From an uncultured Porphyromonadaceae bacterium (GTDB lineage: Bacteria > Bacteroidota > Bacteroidia > Bacteroidales > Muribaculaceae): a stretch of 42,996 nucleotides of DNA. Both the position numbers and the translations under genes were made by a program. Under the pieces are notes generated by a model. That model searched no databases. It had not been told where the DNA came from and saw nothing but the letters and a program-made list of their open reading frames with translations. Where the stretch lies: contig CABUWI010000013.1 in assembly GCA_902495245.1 (NCBI GenBank), positions 1 to 42,996 on the forward strand. Reading direction: 5' to 3'. Numbering within the stretch: the first letter of the stretch is position 1; every line of letters starts with the position of its first letter. Shown here in pieces: positions 39,812 through 42,996 of this stretch.

Positions 39812-42640
39812 ATGGAGCATAGCACAGACGGGTCTTTAGCAGACTTGTTCGATGACACATACACCACATTCTGGCATGTCAAATCTGCCCATGCCGCAAC
39901 AAGCGGTTCCATGGGACACTTCTTCATCATTGACCGAGGAGAAGACTTTGCGAATGTCCCCATTGACGCATTCGGCTATATGCCACGTGCGGCGAAAGAG
40001 AGCAACAAAATCGGCAATGGTTGCGCATTGAAGTTCCGCATCTATGTGCTGCCGGAGTCCGAGAAAGATAACATTGAGGCCATCGACCATGTAGGATTAG
40101 GCCAGAACAACTCTGAGGCTCCCAACGCACACAGAGATATCGTCAATTATCTGAACGACAAAACCGCTGTCGCCACAGAATGCAACATCACCGAAAGCCC
40201 CGCATTTACAAATCAGGGTGCATTTGACTACACAAACGAGACATTCTCGACAACAGATCCCACTGCCAACCTTCGAAAGGTAAAGTTTGCATCACAGCAG
40301 ACCGGACGTTACGTAATATTCGTATTTGACCAGTCTGCCACCGCCTCAGCTGCAAATCTTGCAAACTGCGCAGAGTTCTATCTCTATAACGAAGTTGAAG
40401 AATCTTCAAAAAAGACTATCAACATCACCCTGAATCGTCATCGCACCGACCTTGCAGACCGAGTGCTCTACACCGGCACGCGAGAGGTATATGTCGGTCA
40501 GACTGTACCTGCCTACGGTTTCGCAATCTGCGACAAGCAGGGCATAATCGATGAAAGCACCACCGAACTGACTTACACCATCAATCCTACCGAAGAGGTC
40601 TACATTGCGAACGCTCAAGAACAAAGAGCGGCATACGGTCAGCCTCAAAACAGACAGTATATCGGTACCGGACTCTTTAATGGGAATAAAGTACTGAATG
40701 CTTCCAACACGAAAAAGAAAATGCTGATGATTTCAAGCCGTATTAACAGCAATGTAGTTTATCTCTGCGACCCCGAAGGCGACTACAAGGGCATGTTCGG
40801 CGGCAAAATAGCCAATAACAACAAGCCCATTCCTTTAGCCGACGCTCCCCGCAATGCCCAGCCTTATCTGATTGTCCGCAACGACAATACGACCTATTCA
40901 TTACGTAATGCCAACCGTCGAACCGGGTCAAAAGATTATATGAACTTCTACGCTGCACAACCAAATCTGGGCGGTTGGGAGAACGCTCAGAATAGGGACA
41001 AAGACGGTTCGCACTGGTTCATTATTCTTGCAGACAAACTCGACCAATTCGAAGACAATCTTCAGTATTTCGACAATTCGACATGGAAAGGCGGCGAATT
41101 CTTTGAAACGCTAAGCGACGCTGAAGGAGAACTGGAGATTAACGCCAACGAAGATTTAGCAAACGCAATTGCAGCTGCTAAAGAAGCCGACTTTGGTCGC
41201 GACAATATCGGCGAGATTATCGCAAATATGCAACAATATATGAACAGAGCAGAAATTGCCAAATCGCGATTCCTCAGTTACACGGGCACCCGCTACTCCG
41301 AACATGAAGAGTTCGGCAGTTTCTTCGCAGTACCCGGCTGGGCCTCTGCATCTGACGAGAAAGCGCTCAACCTTTTCAATGCTATCCAAAGCAACAATAC
41401 CGACGACCTGATTTCTGCAACACATGCGGTCAGCTCAACAGAAGTCAGCACCACCAATCAGAAAGCCAACGCAGACGTAACAGAAGGCATTCTCTACAAC
41501 ATTATCAGCTACCAGCCGGCACAGCGCGGATTCCTGTACGTTACAGACGACGGCATTCTGCGCAATAGCGTCAACATAGAATTCGGGAATTACAGTCAAA
41601 CCGAAGCTCCATTGGCAACTGACGAACGAGCTAAATTCGGCTTCGTTACTGTTGACGGCAAGAATTATATGTACAGTGTCAAGACCGGAACTCCCCTTAA
41701 CGGTTTTGGAGCACAAAACCCGAACTACGCTGCACCGACTAAATCTGACTTTACTTGGCAAATGACGAGCGAAAACAATGACCTGACTGCTACCCCTATC
41801 ACTCTCGACGTTTACGTCAGCGGAAATGCTCACTCAATCAGATTCCGTGGCGGTGTGAACAGCCACGCAGAAGATCGTATCGGCGGCATGTCGCTTATCG
41901 ACAAAGGTTATCCGATTGTAAGCAACGGCGTCGGAAGCGCAGAAGACGGTAACGGATTCCAATTTAAGTTTGCAGGTTTCGTGAAGAACTACAGCAACAT
42001 CAACCTTGAGGCTATCAAGACGCAGATTCGCGAGGCTATCGCCGCCGCCAACGCTGCGGCCGAGGCTCTGCCCGGCGAAGATGTCGACGCCAAGATTGTG
42101 AACGGTCTGACCGACGAGGCTATCACCGCCGTCAAGGAGGCCGCCACCCCTGACCATAAGGAGTATCTGATGGCCAGCGGTGCACGCAACGAAGTTGCCG
42201 CCGGCACCGTCTACACGCTTAAGAACGCCACCACCGGCAAGTACTTCGCCATCGTTAACGGCGCTCAAGGCGAGGCCGACGCAATCACCGACACCCACAC
42301 CAACTGGCTCTGCGAGACCGGCGAGACCGAGGGCACATTCAAGTTTGCCCACACCGTGAACACCGCCGAGGCCCAGCGTGCCGCCAACAAGGTTTATCTG
42401 ACCATCAACGACGCCACCGACCACACCATCACCGCAGGCGACTACGGTCAGGTTAAAATCGGCGACACTCCCTACGTAATGGCTACCGGCTCGGGCGACG
42501 CCGAGACCACCGGTATCCGCGAAATCACTGCCGACGCCAACGGCTCGACCGTTGTCTACGACCTGCAGGGTCGCCGCGTGGCCAAGACGGCCAAGGGCGG
42601 TCTCTACATCGTCAACGGCGTGAAGACTCTGGTAAAATAA
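39812..42640 (+). CDS. Large surface or secreted protein with C-terminal sorting-like tail (5' end frameshifted)
   Basis: The open frame from this ATG encodes 942 residues, but coding character extends upstream in the same frame to the C-run (about 39698), including WRVIGCSQQG and then TDGSLADLFDDTYTTFWHV. This is a discoidin/F5-8C-like carbohydrate-binding motif that the ATG at 39812 cuts. The natural start is most likely 39639 via one extra C or slippage. The middle has no recognised catalytic motif; a helical FIVAR-like stretch lies near residues 727-785. The end, VVYDLQGRRVAKTAKGGLYI and on, is the shared C-terminal tail. Composition shifts near 42000 from moderate GC to very GC-rich. It is a candidate glycan-binding surface protein; function unproven. 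Confidence 0.75.
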   Translation: MEHSTDGSLADLFDDTYTTFWHVKSAHAATSGSMGHFFIIDRGEDFANVPIDAFGYMPRAAKESNKIGNGCALKFRIYVLPESEKDNIEAIDHVGLGQNNSEAPNAHRDIVNYLNDKTAVATECNITESPAFTNQGAFDYTNETFSTTDPTANLRKVKFASQQTGRYVIFVFDQSATASAANLANCAEFYLYNEVEESSKKTINITLNRHRTDLADRVLYTGTREVYVGQTVPAYGFAICDKQGIIDESTTELTYTINPTEEVYIANAQEQRAAYGQPQNRQYIGTGLFNGNKVLNASNTKKKMLMISSRINSNVVYLCDPEGDYKGMFGGKIANNNKPIPLADAPRNAQPYLIVRNDNTTYSLRNANRRTGSKDYMNFYAAQPNLGGWENAQNRDKDGSHWFIILADKLDQFEDNLQYFDNSTWKGGEFFETLSDAEGELEINANEDLANAIAAAKEADFGRDNIGEIIANMQQYMNRAEIAKSRFLSYTGTRYSEHEEFGSFFAVPGWASASDEKALNLFNAIQSNNTDDLISATHAVSSTEVSTTNQKANADVTEGILYNIISYQPAQRGFLYVTDDGILRNSVNIEFGNYSQTEAPLATDERAKFGFVTVDGKNYMYSVKTGTPLNGFGAQNPNYAAPTKSDFTWQMTSENNDLTATPITLDVYVSGNAHSIRFRGGVNSHAEDRIGGMSLIDKGYPIVSNGVGSAEDGNGFQFKFAGFVKNYSNINLEAIKTQIREAIAAANAAAEALPGEDVDAKIVNGLTDEAITAVKEAATPDHKEYLMASGARNEVAAGTVYTLKNATTGKYFAIVNGAQGEADAITDTHTNWLCETGETEGTFKFAHTVNTAEAQRAANKVYLTINDATDHTITAGDYGQVKIGDTPYVMATGSGDAETTGIREITADANGSTVVYDLQGRRVAKTAKGGLYIVNGVKTLVK

Positions 42641-42665
42641 ACCCAAAAACACATAAGTTTAAGAC

Positions 42666-42697
42666 ATCGATAGATTGATTAGATATCGATAGATTGA
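42666..42697. repeat. Direct repeat of a 13-mer
   Basis: ATCGATAGATTGA occurs at 42666-42678 and 42685-42697, 19 bp apart, between the stop codon and the terminator. Role unknown. Confidence 0.7.
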
Positions 42698-42702
42698 GAT
42701 GG

Positions 42703-42738
42703 CCTCCGGCGCCCGTGATGGGTCCCGGAGGTTTTTTA
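42703..42738 (+). terminator. Terminator of the large secreted protein gene
   Basis: CCTCCGG (42703-42709) pairs with CCGGAGG (42725-42731), with inner CCC/GGG pairs, followed by TTTTTT. Confidence 0.85.
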
Positions 42739-42884
42739 TTGGAGAGGAGGTTTCCAACCTCCGGCCATGGCACGACCCGCACAATGCAGTTCAAATAAGA
42801 GGGTGTTGCAAAATCGCAATTTGTGAAATTTCGTAGGGACATGCCTCAATGCTATTAACTTAGGGCGAAAGACTACAAAAAAAC

Positions 42885-42946
42885 GGTCATGGCTGATTAT
42901 GCGTTATATAGAAATAAGTTTAATAAAAAACACAACAGCCATGACC
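42885..42946 (+). promoter_or_regulatory. Inverted repeat sequestering the transposase start codon
   Basis: GGTCATGGCTG (42885-42895) is exactly complementary to CAGCCATGACC (42936-42946), whose centre contains the ATG at 42941. A transcript entering from outside would fold an 11-bp stem over the start codon. A -7-like TAAGTTTA lies inside the 40-nt loop. Confidence 0.6.
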
Positions 42947-42996
42947 ACATCTGTCAACTATATAAACGTCCTGTCTCAGACTTTTGTTAAATTTAC
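42941..42996 (+). CDS. Partial transposase, N-terminus only
   Basis: The frame ATG ACC ACA ... reads MTTSVNYINVLSQTFVKF and runs open to the window end. Its position about 140 nt inside a putative terminal repeat suggests the IS transposase. Only 18 complete codons are visible, so the family cannot be assigned and the coding call rests mainly on context. Confidence 0.5.
   Translation, partial: MTTSVNYINVLSQTFVKF

Larger units (their letters stand above)
42799..42996 (+). mobile_element. Left end of an insertion sequence (cut by the window edge)
   Basis: GAGGGTGTTGCAAAAT (from 42799) resembles terminal inverted repeats of several DDE insertion sequences. It is followed by A/T-rich DNA unlike the local core genome and the start of an open frame on the plus strand. 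The right end is outside the window, so the boundary and family (IS4- or IS1182-like possible) are not settled. Confidence 0.55.

Noticed and set aside
42740..42765. GGAGGTT/AACCTCC hairpin as part of the REP family
   Set aside because: The stem sequence and loop differ from the CGGCGGA palindromes; it is an unrelated short inverted repeat.

Overview
The window is chromosomal DNA from a member of the Bacteroidota, most likely order Bacteroidales and plausibly family Muribaculaceae. The main reasons are the Bacteroidales promoter signature (-33 TTG/TTTG, about 19-22 nt, then -7 TAnnTTTG) in front of most transcription units, the absence of Shine-Dalgarno sequences, lipid A and outer-membrane genes typical of that phylum, a shared C-terminal 'YDLQGRRV...GIYIVNG'-type tail on secreted proteins, and a high-GC core genome. 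The genus cannot be fixed from the sequence alone.

Layout. Positions 1-120 hold a minus-strand promoter and leader that look like the start of an rRNA operon running out of the window. Next come a small 2[4Fe-4S] ferredoxin, a secreted WG-repeat protein and nagB. Positions 3200-4780 carry a three-gene HipBST-like toxin-antitoxin operon with its own operators. From 12640 down to 4790 a minus-strand operon encodes an AcrAB-TolC-type RND efflux pump followed by lpxA and a YbhN-like membrane protein. An AAA/DUF4143 ATPase and a rod-shaped 6S-like RNA candidate lie upstream of it.

The middle is mostly housekeeping. uvrB and a YgiQ-type radical SAM gene form one operon, followed by a convergent outer-membrane porin and an ECF sigma factor. 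A dCMP deaminase / S41 protease / 5-formyl-THF cyclo-ligase operon comes next, then an ABC-F / AspT-YidE transporter / secreted protein / four-helix-bundle operon. On the minus strand, dapB-lepB-aminotransferase-radical SAM form one operon.

The right-hand part (32970-42996) is more accessory. It holds a large secreted GH16 glycanase with GEVED-like modules directly coupled to a class A penicillin-binding protein. Beyond that is a REP-associated tyrosine transposase (RAYT) bracketed by matching arrays of REP-like palindromes. A large secreted protein follows whose signal peptide is out of frame with its body at a seven-C tract, and the window ends in the left end of an insertion sequence.

The points most worth checking are the poly-C tract, which could be phase variation, ribosomal or polymerase slippage, or a sequence error; the REP/RAYT unit; the split HipBST module; the 6S-like RNA; and the hairpin over the transposase start codon. 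All calls come from reading the sequence; no database search was run.
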